Source: Lachnospiraceae bacterium (lineage in GTDB: Bacteria > Bacillota > Clostridia > Lachnospirales > Lachnospiraceae). Taken from it: a stretch of 40,926 bases of DNA. The stretch is taken from positions 1 through 40,926 of the forward strand of contig JAGARW010000097.1 in the NCBI GenBank assembly GCA_017621975.1. Direction: 5' to 3'. Made by a program: the position numbers and the translations under genes. Position 1 is the first letter of the stretch; each line of letters opens with the position of its first letter. The notes beneath the pieces were generated by a model. The model did no database searches. It saw only the letters and a list, made by a program, of their open reading frames with translations, and was not told the DNA's origin. This document shows positions 32,986-40,575 of the stretch, piece after piece.

Positions 32986-34986
32986 TTAACAGATCTCCGC
33001 GCCGGCGGGCATATCCTTCTCCGGCGTAACGAGAGCAAGATTGCCTTCCGCGTCTTCTGCGCACAGCAGCATTCCTTCCGATACGACGCCTGCAAGCGTC
33101 GCGGGCTTTAAGTTTACAAGCACCATGACTTTTTTGCCGACCATCTCTTCCGCGCTGTAATATTTTCTGATGCCGGACACGATCTGTTTCACCTGACTGC
33201 CGATCTTTACCTTGGAGCAGAGCAGTTTTTTGGATTTCTTGACTTCCTCACAGGCAATGATCTCGCCGACCTGAAACTGCAATTTGTCAAAATCTCCGTA
33301 TTCAATCTCAGGCTTTGTTTCGATGTCGATCACAGTCTCCGTTGTTTTCTCGTTTTCCGTCTCATCTTCGCCGCCTGCCCCTGCTTCTCCGGCAGCCGCT
33401 TCCGCTTTTCTCTGCGCGAACATCGCTTCCGCCTTCTCAACGACTTCCTTTACATCCAGTCTTGCAAACAAAATTTCCGGCTTATCCGTTACTTTGCCGC
33501 CGGACGCATATTTCCCGAATTCCGTCAGTTCGTCAAAGCTGCGCAGAGACGCGCCAAGCTGAGACGCGATCTTTTCCGCCGTCTTCGGCATAAACGGCTC
33601 AAGCAGCGACGCGCCGATCACGATGCCTTCCACTAAATTATAAAGTACGGTCGAAAGACGGTCTTTCTTTGCCTCATCCTTTGCCAGTACCCACGGCTCC
33701 GTCTCGTCAATATATTTATTGCAGCGTTTGAACAGTGTAAAGATCTCTGTGATCGCGTCCGCCACACGCAGATTTTCCATTTTAGCGCTGACCTTATCGA
33801 ACGCGCCCGTTACGACCGCTTTCAGATCGTCGTCCACTTCGGATGTGACACCCTTGTCACAAACAACGCCTCCGAAATATTTATTGCTCATGGAAATCGT
33901 TCTGTTGACAAGATTGCCGAGCGTATTCGCCAGATCAGAATTCAGACGCTCTACCATCAGCTCCCATGAAATCACGCCGTCGTTTTCAAACGGCATTTCA
34001 TGTAATACGAAATAACGCACCGCGTCCACGCCGAAAAAGTCTACGAGATCGTCGGCGTAAATGACGTTGCCCTTTGATTTACTCATTTTGCCGTCGCCCT
34101 GAAGCAGCCACGGATGTCCGAACACCTGCTTGGGCAGCGGTTCGCCGAGCGCCATCAGAAAGATCGGCCAATAGATCGTATGGAAGCGGATAATATCCTT
34201 TCCGATCAGGTGCAGATCCGCCGGCCAGTATTTCTTATACTGCTCCGTACTGTTGCCGTCGCAGTCATATCCGATCCCGGTAATATAGTTTGTCAGCGCG
34301 TCCAGCCATACATAAACGACATGCTTGTCGTCAAAATCAACCGGAATGCCCCATTTGAAAGACGTTCTCGATACGCACAGATCCTGAAGTCCCGGAAGCA
34401 GGAAATTATTCATCATCTCATTCTTACGCGATACCGGCTGGATAAATTCGGGATGCGTATTAATATGCTCGATCAGCTTATCCGCATATTTGCTCATTCT
34501 GAAAAAGTAAGCCTCTTCCTTGGCGGGCTTTACTTCCCTGCCGCAGTCGGGACACTTGCCGTCCACGAGCTGCGATTCCGTCCAGAACGACTCGCACGGC
34601 GTACAGTAAAGCCCTTCATAAGAGCCTTTATAGATGTCTCCCTGATCGTAAAGACGTTTGAAAATTTTCTGTACCTGCTTCTCATGTGCCGTATCTGTCG
34701 TGCGGATAAATTTGTCATACGACGTGTCCATCAGATCCCATAAGCCTTTGATCGTGCCCGCCACATCGTCTACGAATTCCTTCGGCGTCACACCCGCTTC
34801 CTGCGCCTTTAACTCGATCTTCTGTCCGTGCTCGTCCGTACCGGTCTGGAAAAATACGTCGTAGCCTTCCTTCCGTTTGAATCTGGCGATGCTGTCCGCC
34901 AGGACGATCTCGTAGCTGTTGCCGATATGCGGCTTGCCGGACGTATAGGCGATCGCCGTTGTGATATAATACTTTCCTTTGTTCAT
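32986..34986 (-). CDS. metG: Methionyl-tRNA synthetase
   Basis: A 666-residue enzyme charging tRNA-Met. Motifs are PHIGN (19-23, HIGH type), zinc-knuckle cysteines C128, C131, C145 and C148, and KMSKS (300-304). The C-terminus has a tRNA-binding OB domain (about 565-666, FQVGEIIACEEVKKSKKLL, GIRKYYSAEEMVGKKVMVLVNLKP), separated by an acidic, Ala-rich linker (about 520-560). GAAAGGAAG precedes the ATG. The gene is controlled by a T-box leader, now separated from it by a palindromic repeat. Confidence 0.97.
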   Translation of the reverse strand: MNKGKYYITTAIAYTSGKPHIGNSYEIVLADSIARFKRKEGYDVFFQTGTDEHGQKIELKAQEAGVTPKEFVDDVAGTIKGLWDLMDTSYDKFIRTTDTAHEKQVQKIFKRLYDQGDIYKGSYEGLYCTPCESFWTESQLVDGKCPDCGREVKPAKEEAYFFRMSKYADKLIEHINTHPEFIQPVSRKNEMMNNFLLPGLQDLCVSRTSFKWGIPVDFDDKHVVYVWLDALTNYITGIGYDCDGNSTEQYKKYWPADLHLIGKDIIRFHTIYWPIFLMALGEPLPKQVFGHPWLLQGDGKMSKSKGNVIYADDLVDFFGVDAVRYFVLHEMPFENDGVISWELMVERLNSDLANTLGNLVNRTISMSNKYFGGVVCDKGVTSEVDDDLKAVVTGAFDKVSAKMENLRVADAITEIFTLFKRCNKYIDETEPWVLAKDEAKKDRLSTVLYNLVEGIVIGASLLEPFMPKTAEKIASQLGASLRSFDELTEFGKYASGGKVTDKPEILFARLDVKEVVEKAEAMFAQRKAEAAAGEAGAGGEDETENEKTTETVIDIETKPEIEYGDFDKLQFQVGEIIACEEVKKSKKLLCSKVKIGSQVKQIVSGIRKYYSAEEMVGKKVMVLVNLKPATLAGVVSEGMLLCAEDAEGNLALVTPEKDMPAGAEIC

Positions 34987-35025
34987 AATTTTCTTCCTTT
35001 CTTATGCTTTATTATTTTCTTATCA

Positions 35026-35223
35026 GATTCGGATGTCAAAAGGGTTTATTTTTACGATGCCTAGTCAAATTGTACAAAAATTTTATTTCCTGTTCCAAGC
35101 TGCGGATATAAGACTTTCTAAGCGTTCCGGCAACGGTCTGAAACAGTCTGACGCAAGCGGCGAAGATTCGCCGTCCGTGGCTCAGCTTCGCAGTTTTCAA
35201 TAAACCCTTTTGACACCCGAATC
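35026..35223. repeat. Palindromic MITE-like element, copy 3 (198 bp, internal deletion)
   Basis: Same family as 9064-9369, inverted relative to copies 1 and 2. Both outer ends are present (GATTCGGATGTCAAAAGGG at the left, and the same sequence type reversed at the right, GATTCGGGTGTCAAAAGGG). One arm is missing most of its interior: after TTTATTGAAAACTG it jumps directly to GCGAAGCTGAGCC. TTATCA is repeated directly at both borders (35020-35025 and 35224-35229). It lies 4 bp from the T-tract of the metG T-box terminator and 34 bp from the metG start codon. Confidence 0.8.
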
Positions 35224-35233
35224 TTATCATTAC

Positions 35234-35599
35234 AAAAACGCCTCCTCATCCTGCCGGATAAGAAGGCGTTGTCACGCGTTACCACTTCTTTTCGTCCGCC
35301 CCTCGCGAAACGGACCTCTGCGGGTACGCAAATACCCTGCCGCTATAACAGGCGGAACCTGTCGCAGCCTTACCGTTTCTATCGACTGTCATAAATGAAT
35401 ATATTATGACGCATGCGTCATATTGACATGTCCCTCGCATACACGGTTCGGTGCGCCGCTCAGAAGCCATCTTCCGTATTCTGCCGTCTTTATCCTTCTC
35501 AGCGGCGGAGCTTTTCCCGTTTCACGGTCTCCATAGGATATTCTCTGTAAAGCGTAAGAATACGTACTCTCTTCGTCATTGCATTTTCTATGTTTTCTG
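35234..35599 (-). ncRNA. T-box riboswitch leader of metG (Met specifier)
   Basis: A leader of about 365 nt that senses uncharged tRNA-Met. On the minus strand it has an AGAGA-type motif (ACAGAGAATATCC, about 35550-35538), a stem CGTATTC/GAATACG, a likely specifier ATG at 35470-35468 in GAAGATGGCTTC, and the T-box core TGGTAACGCG (35284-35275). The terminator is AACGCCTTCTTATCC with GGATGAGGAGGCGTT (about 35270-35237) followed by TTTTT. Uncharged tRNA should stabilise the antiterminator and allow transcription of metG. The specifier position is inferred from pairing and its match to metG. Confidence 0.9.
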
Positions 35600-35605
35600 C
35601 CTTTA

Positions 35606-35634
35606 AGCGTAGCATAATCGGGGCAGATTGTCAA
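35606..35634 (-). promoter_or_regulatory. Promoter of the metG T-box transcript
   Basis: A perfect TTGACA (35634-35629 on the minus strand) is followed by a 17-nt spacer and a weak -10 TACGCT (35611-35606). The start would be near 35599. Confidence 0.6.
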
Positions 35635-35655
35635 ATATTACGCGGGCGCGCTTCC

Positions 35656-35754
35656 TTATTGACGCCCTTTTATCACCAAGTCCGAATGCTTCGCCTCTCC
35701 GACGATCTCCCGGTAAAACGCTTTGCTTCCTTTTTCATTGATTTCGATTTTCAT
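35656..35754 (-). CDS. Possible 32-residue small protein coupled to DUF1848
   Basis: An ORF of 32 codons starting at ATG 35754, inside the last 20 bp of the DUF1848 gene in another frame, with GGAGG 6 nt upstream. It begins MKIEINEKGSKAFYREIVG and ends LVIKGRQ, charged and without a membrane segment. The strong ribosome binding site and the overlap support translation. It may be a true small partner protein or the remnant of a larger one. No homolog is recognised. Confidence 0.4.
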   Translation of the reverse strand: MKIEINEKGSKAFYREIVGEAKHSDLVIKGRQ

Positions 35755-36694
35755 TCCAGTCCTCCAGTGTCATCTGTCTTTCAACCAAAGATTTCGCTTC
35801 CTTTTCTATGATCCTGTCCGCTTCGTCGATCGTTCCGAATAAAAGCGGCGAATTCGGATCATGCTTCGCGGCGTTTTTAAAAGCCGCCTGTTCGCTTGCA
35901 TTTGCATAGCAATAAATACATCCGTTTTTGCAGGTATGATACGCGCCGATATCCACGCTTGAAACGCAGCCGCATTCCGCTCTCTGATTTTTATCCTTCG
36001 AAACGTTTAACCGAAAACCGCCGATCCGTTCGATCCTCTCCCGGTCGATGCAGCTTGCGCGCCCGATTCCCATGCTTGTGAAGTCGCCCTCTTCCGCGCA
36101 CGTATTGATTCTAAATCCATATTCCGACGCGGTTTGCGCAAACCGCCCCATCAGCTCCGTCCGCATCGCGAGGGTATCTTTTCTGATCCCCAGCGGCTTT
36201 AGCCTGCGCTCCGTATTTCTGTAGAAATCCAGAAAGCTGACCGTACACGTTTCCGTATATCCGCCGAGCTTTGCAGCCAATACGTTAAAATACCTGCAAT
36301 GATACTCCATTGTATACCGCTCGCTGAAAAAGATCGGATCGTATCTCCATATTACCTTTTCTTTTCCGATCTCCTTTGACAGCCTCTGAAACGCCGGAAT
36401 AACGATCTTATTTTTAGACGGCAGATTCGTCTCGACTTCCGGTCCGTATGCCGTCAGCGTAAACTGAAAATAATAGCGGTACGCCGACAGCTCGTCTAAC
36501 CGCTCCATCATCGGCGCCGGATTTTTCGTCCAAAACACGATCGCGTCGACCACATCAGGCGATAAGTCGATTTTGCTGATCTGCCGGGAATTCATCGGGT
36601 TTCTGACCAGCACATATTTTTCTTTTAATCTATGATACATCCATTCGGAATAACAGGACGGTATATCCGTCCTTCTGCTCGCGCTGATAATCAT
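35735..36694 (-). CDS. DUF1848 family protein with radical-SAM-like CX3CX2C motif
   Basis: 319 residues. The start MIISASRRTDIPSCYSEW, then VRNPMNSRQISKIDLSPDVV and IVFWTKNPAPM, are hallmarks of the DUF1848 family, whose function is not established. Near the C-terminus C255-X3-C259-X2-C262 (TCKNGCIYCYAN) has the spacing of the radical SAM 4Fe-4S motif, and C199, C215, C241 and C243 could hold a further cluster. In most radical SAM enzymes that motif is N-terminal, so a permuted or different Fe-S role is inferred. It follows the MATE gene by 14 bp. Confidence 0.82.
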   Translation of the reverse strand: MIISASRRTDIPSCYSEWMYHRLKEKYVLVRNPMNSRQISKIDLSPDVVDAIVFWTKNPAPMMERLDELSAYRYYFQFTLTAYGPEVETNLPSKNKIVIPAFQRLSKEIGKEKVIWRYDPIFFSERYTMEYHCRYFNVLAAKLGGYTETCTVSFLDFYRNTERRLKPLGIRKDTLAMRTELMGRFAQTASEYGFRINTCAEEGDFTSMGIGRASCIDRERIERIGGFRLNVSKDKNQRAECGCVSSVDIGAYHTCKNGCIYCYANASEQAAFKNAAKHDPNSPLLFGTIDEADRIIEKEAKSLVERQMTLEDWNENRNQ

Positions 36695-36708
36695 AGCCGT
36701 CCTTTCAC

Positions 36709-38076
36709 TTACGTCTGCATACTTATATACTGCCGGATCGCTTCAGCCGATTTTTCCTTTTTCGCATAGTTCTTTGTCAGGAACTGCCTGTAATATATTA
36801 CGCCTATAATACTTGTAACCGATTCCGTCACCGGAAAAGTCAGCCAAAACCAGTTAAGACCGAAACGGGAGAACAAAAATCCAAGCGGCACAAACAGCAC
36901 TACCGTACGGATCACCGTCAGCAGAGAGCTTTTCAGGCTAGAACCTACCGCCTGAAAGAATACCGGAAAAATCAGCGACGTAACCATCGGAAGAAAGCTG
37001 ACGCCGACAAAACGAAACCCGATCCGTCCGATTTCTATCACCGCTTCATCCGCTGTGAATACGCGAAGCATTTGCGCAGGAATCAAGACGAAACACAACG
37101 TTCCGGCCGCCATCAGGACCAACCCAAAGCGGACGGCGGCGGATAACGTCTTTTTGCAGCGTTCTATATTTCCCGCCGCATAATTGAAGCTTATAACCGG
37201 TACGATACAGGTCTGCATCGCTCCCAACGGAATAAAGAAAAAAGTCTGCCATTTATAATAAAGTCCAAGCGCGGTAACAGCCTGATCGGAAAAAGCCGCT
37301 AAAATCAAATTCAAGCCGAGTATATAAAAGGTGTACGCCGACTGCATCAATATGTTAGGCGCTCCCATGCGGAATATCATCGCGATATGATGCGGATATA
37401 CTTCTTTGCCCGGGGATCTGCGAAAGCCTTTTTTCATCACGATCAGCGCCGCCGCAATCTGCCCGGCTACCGTCGCGGCAGCGGCTCCTGCGATTCCCAT
37501 TTCCGGCAGCCCGGACATTCCGAAAATCAGCAGCGGATCGAGAATCATATTGACGACTGCGCCAGCAATCTGAGCGGTCATCGGCGTTTTCATATCGCCG
37601 TTTGCCTGTAAAATCTTAGTCCAGATACTCTCAAGAAAAAGTCCGGTGCTAAACGTGCATACGATCCTGCCATATATGATAACGTCTCTGATAACCGCTT
37701 CGGAATTTGTAGACATTCTCGCATAAAAGGGCATGACCGCCCAGCAGACCGCGGCGAACGCAAGCCACAAACCGATCGCCAGAATCACGCCGACTCCGGC
37801 ATACTCGTCCGCCTCTTTTTTTCTTCCGACGCCGAGCTTCGCCGCCATAACCGTATTGATGCCGACTCCGGTTCCGACGGCTAACGCGATCATCAAAAGC
37901 TGCATCGGATAGACAATGGACAACGCGGTCAGACCCGAATCCGAATATCTGCCGATAAACAGGCTGTCAATGATATTATACAGCGCCTGAATCAACTGCG
38001 CCAGCATAACCGGCGGCGCAAGTCTGAAGAGTATTTTCCCAATCTTTTCTGTGCCGAAAAATTCAGTTGCCTCCAC
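36709..38076 (-). CDS. MATE family efflux transporter
   Basis: A 455-residue transporter, twelve predicted membrane segments in two homologous halves. The N-terminus GKILFRLAPPVMLAQLIQALYNIIDSLFIG and the internal PMTAQIAGAVVNMILDPLLIF are typical. It exports cationic drugs or metabolites with Na+ or H+. The start is GTG at 38076, with GAGGT in the end of the marR-like gene. It is 6 bp downstream of that regulator, so they form an operon. Confidence 0.93.
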   Translation of the reverse strand: MEATEFFGTEKIGKILFRLAPPVMLAQLIQALYNIIDSLFIGRYSDSGLTALSIVYPMQLLMIALAVGTGVGINTVMAAKLGVGRKKEADEYAGVGVILAIGLWLAFAAVCWAVMPFYARMSTNSEAVIRDVIIYGRIVCTFSTGLFLESIWTKILQANGDMKTPMTAQIAGAVVNMILDPLLIFGMSGLPEMGIAGAAAATVAGQIAAALIVMKKGFRRSPGKEVYPHHIAMIFRMGAPNILMQSAYTFYILGLNLILAAFSDQAVTALGLYYKWQTFFFIPLGAMQTCIVPVISFNYAAGNIERCKKTLSAAVRFGLVLMAAGTLCFVLIPAQMLRVFTADEAVIEIGRIGFRFVGVSFLPMVTSLIFPVFFQAVGSSLKSSLLTVIRTVVLFVPLGFLFSRFGLNWFWLTFPVTESVTSIIGVIYYRQFLTKNYAKKEKSAEAIRQYISMQT

Positions 38077-38082
38077 TGTTTG

Positions 38083-38526
38083 TTACCTCGATTCTTCCAA
38101 CGCCAGTTTTAACGCCCGGTCATATTCCAGCAATAGCTCTGTTAATACCTGAAGTTTCCCTTCACCCAGCAATTCCAGGGCTCTGCTTTCCACCGTATCC
38201 AGAGATTCCAGAAACGGCGCGGCATACTCTTTTCCTTTCTCGGAAAGAACAAACGCTTTTTCCCGTCCCTTGCTGTCTTTTTCGTCATATATCAGAATCC
38301 CATCTTTTCTCAAAGAGGCGATCACATTATGTATCGTCTGCTTGGGCAGAAGATAATTGCCGCAAATCTGCTTCTGCGTACAAAATCCGTTTTCACGGAT
38401 CGTATAGAGAACGAGCATTTCATGATAGCTGATTCCGCGCTCGTTTGACCACACAGAATAGATTCCTCTGAACTTAATAATCGCACGGTTCACACGATTG
38501 AGAAGATTTAACGTTTCTTTCTCCAT
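38083..38526 (-). CDS. MarR family transcriptional regulator
   Basis: 147 residues, a winged-helix regulator. The HTH spans about 50-75 (CTQKQICGNYLLPKQTIHNVIASLRKDG), the wing about 76-95 (LIYDEKDSKGREKAFVLSEKG), and the ends form dimer helices. It probably represses its own operon with the MATE pump, through the dyad at 38537-38556. GGAGG lies before the ATG. Confidence 0.92.
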   Translation of the reverse strand: MEKETLNLLNRVNRAIIKFRGIYSVWSNERGISYHEMLVLYTIRENGFCTQKQICGNYLLPKQTIHNVIASLRKDGILIYDEKDSKGREKAFVLSEKGKEYAAPFLESLDTVESRALELLGEGKLQVLTELLLEYDRALKLALEESR

Positions 38527-38536
38527 ATGTCCTCCA

Positions 38537-38556
38537 TTAGTCCCATTCGGGACTCA
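38537..38556. promoter_or_regulatory. Likely operator of the MarR-MATE operon
   Basis: The inverted repeat AGTCCC-ATTC-GGGACT (38539-38554) lies between the -10 box and the ribosome binding site, over the expected start of transcription. A MarR dimer bound there would block the promoter. Confidence 0.6.
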
Positions 38557-38559
38557 TTC

Positions 38560-38588
38560 AGCATATACCATTCTTTTCATATGGTCAA
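38560..38588 (-). promoter_or_regulatory. Sigma-A promoter of the MarR-MATE operon
   Basis: On the minus strand TTGACC (38588-38583), 17-nt spacer, TATGCT (38565-38560). Confidence 0.7.
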
Positions 38589-38661
38589 TAGCGTTTGCAG
38601 ACAAAAACTTTCCAAAGTGAAACCGAGTCCAGACATAAAATGAAGATATTTTACAAGCCTT

Positions 38662-38689
38662 TTGTCATTTAACATGCTACAATTATAGG
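38662..38689 (+). promoter_or_regulatory. Possible promoter of the AraC-EamA operon
   Basis: TTGTCA (38662-38667), 16-nt spacer, TATAGG (38684-38689), ending 18 bp before the chosen start. The -10 is weak. Confidence 0.35.
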
Positions 38690-38707
38690 CAGCAAAGGAG
38701 AATGTGG

Positions 38708-39553
38708 ATGAAAAAAGAAACAAGAACGGCGGTTTTCGACGATGAGCTTCGTGTCGAAGCATATCGGTTTGAAGGGATCATACAGCCGTTTCCAAACCAC
38801 TTTCATGAATATTATGTGATCGGTTTTATCGAGAACGGGCGGCGTTCCCTTTCCTGCGGAAATCAGGAATATATGATAACAAAAGGCGATATCGTCCTTT
38901 TTCATCCCGGAGATAATCACGCCTGCATCCAAAGCGACGAGGGAACGCTTGATTATCGCGGAATCAACATCTCCAAAGAAGTCATGCGAAATCTCGCGGA
39001 AGAAGCGATCGGGGAACCGAAGCTCCCATGCTTTTCCAAAAACGTAATTTCCGACGAGGAAGCGGTCTGTTATCTGCGTCCACTCCATGAACTGATCATG
39101 AAAGGTTCCCATGAGTTCGGCAAGGAAGAAAAGCTGCTGCTCCTGATCTCCCTGCTCATTTTGCGGTACGGGCAGTCCTCAAAAGACCGTATTCCGGAAT
39201 ACCGGGAGGAAATAGAAAAAGCCTGCGATTTTATGGAACAGCATTTTGCAGACCGGATTTCTCTGGATCAGCTCTGCCGCTGCGTCGGCCTTGGCAAATC
39301 CACGCTGCTCCGCGCCTTTACCAGATCTAAGGGCGTCACGCCATACCGTTATTTAGAAAGCGTGCGCATCGGCAAAGCAAAAAAACTTCTGGAGCAGGGA
39401 ATGTCTCCGGTCGAGACCGCCATGCTGACCGGATTTTCCGACCAAAGTCACTTCACAAACTACTTCAGCCGATTTATTGGACTGGCTCCGGGACTTTACC
39501 ACGACATATTTTCAGAAAAGGAATTCGCAAAGGAGGAAACGCCGGATGAATAA
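38708..39553 (+). CDS. AraC family transcriptional regulator with cupin sensor
   Basis: 281 residues. The N-terminal cupin contains HFHEYYVIGFIENGRRSL and GDIVLFHPGDNHAC. The C-terminal double HTH (about 180-275) has ISLDQLCRCVGLGKSTLLRAFTRSKGVTPYRYLE and GFSDQSHFTNYFSRFIGLAPG. I chose the second ATG (38708), which has AAAGGAG at the right distance; an ATG at 38702 is 1 nt from the site. It overlaps the EamA gene, which it probably regulates. Confidence 0.88.
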   Translation: MKKETRTAVFDDELRVEAYRFEGIIQPFPNHFHEYYVIGFIENGRRSLSCGNQEYMITKGDIVLFHPGDNHACIQSDEGTLDYRGINISKEVMRNLAEEAIGEPKLPCFSKNVISDEEAVCYLRPLHELIMKGSHEFGKEEKLLLLISLLILRYGQSSKDRIPEYREEIEKACDFMEQHFADRISLDQLCRCVGLGKSTLLRAFTRSKGVTPYRYLESVRIGKAKKLLEQGMSPVETAMLTGFSDQSHFTNYFSRFIGLAPGLYHDIFSEKEFAKEETPDE

Positions 39554-40442
39554 AAAAGCTGCCGGGCATTTAGCGGCATTCATAACGTTTCTGATATGGG
39601 GAACGACCTTTATCTCCACAAAGGTGCTGTTAGCAGATTTTAAACCGATCGAAATCCTGTTCTTCCGGTTTGTCCTGGGATTTCTAGCATTGCTGATCGT
39701 CTATCCACGCCGGATGAGAGGCACGGACAGGCGGCAGGAGGCTGTCTTTACAGCGGCGGGGCTGTGCGGCGTGTGCCTGTATTATCTGCTGGAAAACATT
39801 GCGCTGACTTACACAACGGCGTCCAACGTAGGCGTAATCATTTCCATCGCGCCCTTTTTCACGGCGATGCTCGCCCATCTGTTCTCAAAAGAAGAAAAGC
39901 TGCGCACAAATTTCTTCATCGGATTTTTCGTCGCAATGGCCGGCATCTTCCTGATCAGCTTTAACGGGGCGAAGATGCAGTTAAGTCCCGTCGGCGACTT
40001 ATTGGCCGCGGCCGCCGCGGTCTTATGGGCCTGCTACTCTATGCTCACCCGGAAAATCAGCGGCTTCGGATATCATACCGTCCAGACTACAAGGCGGGTA
40101 TTCGCCTATGGTCTCTTATTTATGTTGCCCGCGCTGTTTCTGTCCGGCTGCCGCACTACAGCGGCGCGGTTTGCAAACCCTGTCTATCTGGGGAATCTGA
40201 TCTTTCTCGGTCTGGGCGCATCCGCGCTGTGCTTTGTGACCTGGAACACGGCTGTGAAGATTCTGGGCGCCGTCAAAACAAGCGTTTACATATACCTTGT
40301 TCCGGTAATCACTGTCGCCGCGTCCGTCCTGATCCTGAAAGAAAAAGTGACCGTAATGTCCGGTATCGGGACCGTCCTGACACTGATCGGGCTGTTTTTT
40401 TCGGAATACAGAGGGAAGACGCAAAAACAGGAGGCAAGCTGA
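39546..40442 (+). CDS. EamA/DMT family transporter
   Basis: 298 residues, ten membrane segments in two EamA repeats (FITFLIWGTTFISTKVLL and AAAAAVLWACYSMLTRKI start the halves). Such exporters move amino acids or other metabolites. The start ATG overlaps the AraC stop codon by 8 bp with AAGGAGG upstream. Substrate unknown. A basic 23-residue extension from an earlier in-frame codon (39477) was not chosen. Confidence 0.9.
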   Translation: MNKKAAGHLAAFITFLIWGTTFISTKVLLADFKPIEILFFRFVLGFLALLIVYPRRMRGTDRRQEAVFTAAGLCGVCLYYLLENIALTYTTASNVGVIISIAPFFTAMLAHLFSKEEKLRTNFFIGFFVAMAGIFLISFNGAKMQLSPVGDLLAAAAAVLWACYSMLTRKISGFGYHTVQTTRRVFAYGLLFMLPALFLSGCRTTAARFANPVYLGNLIFLGLGASALCFVTWNTAVKILGAVKTSVYIYLVPVITVAASVLILKEKVTVMSGIGTVLTLIGLFFSEYRGKTQKQEAS

Positions 40443-40575
40443 AATGGATTTACAGAATAGAAAGGAATTCTGCCCCGAGGTTTTTTTTATTTCATAGGAA
40501 CACAGCTTTCGTTCAAAACAAAATGGAGTAATTTCCTACAAATGGAGACGGACAATTTTTTCTTCTGTTCATTTA

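Noticed and set aside
35590-35811. A 73-codon plus-strand ORF
   Set aside because: It is antisense to the T-box promoter, the small ORF and the DUF1848 end, and lacks a ribosome binding site.
40443-40575. Terminator after the EamA gene
   Set aside because: A T-run (about 40482-40489) is present, but the preceding pairing (CAGAAT/ATTCTG) is short and not adjacent to it.
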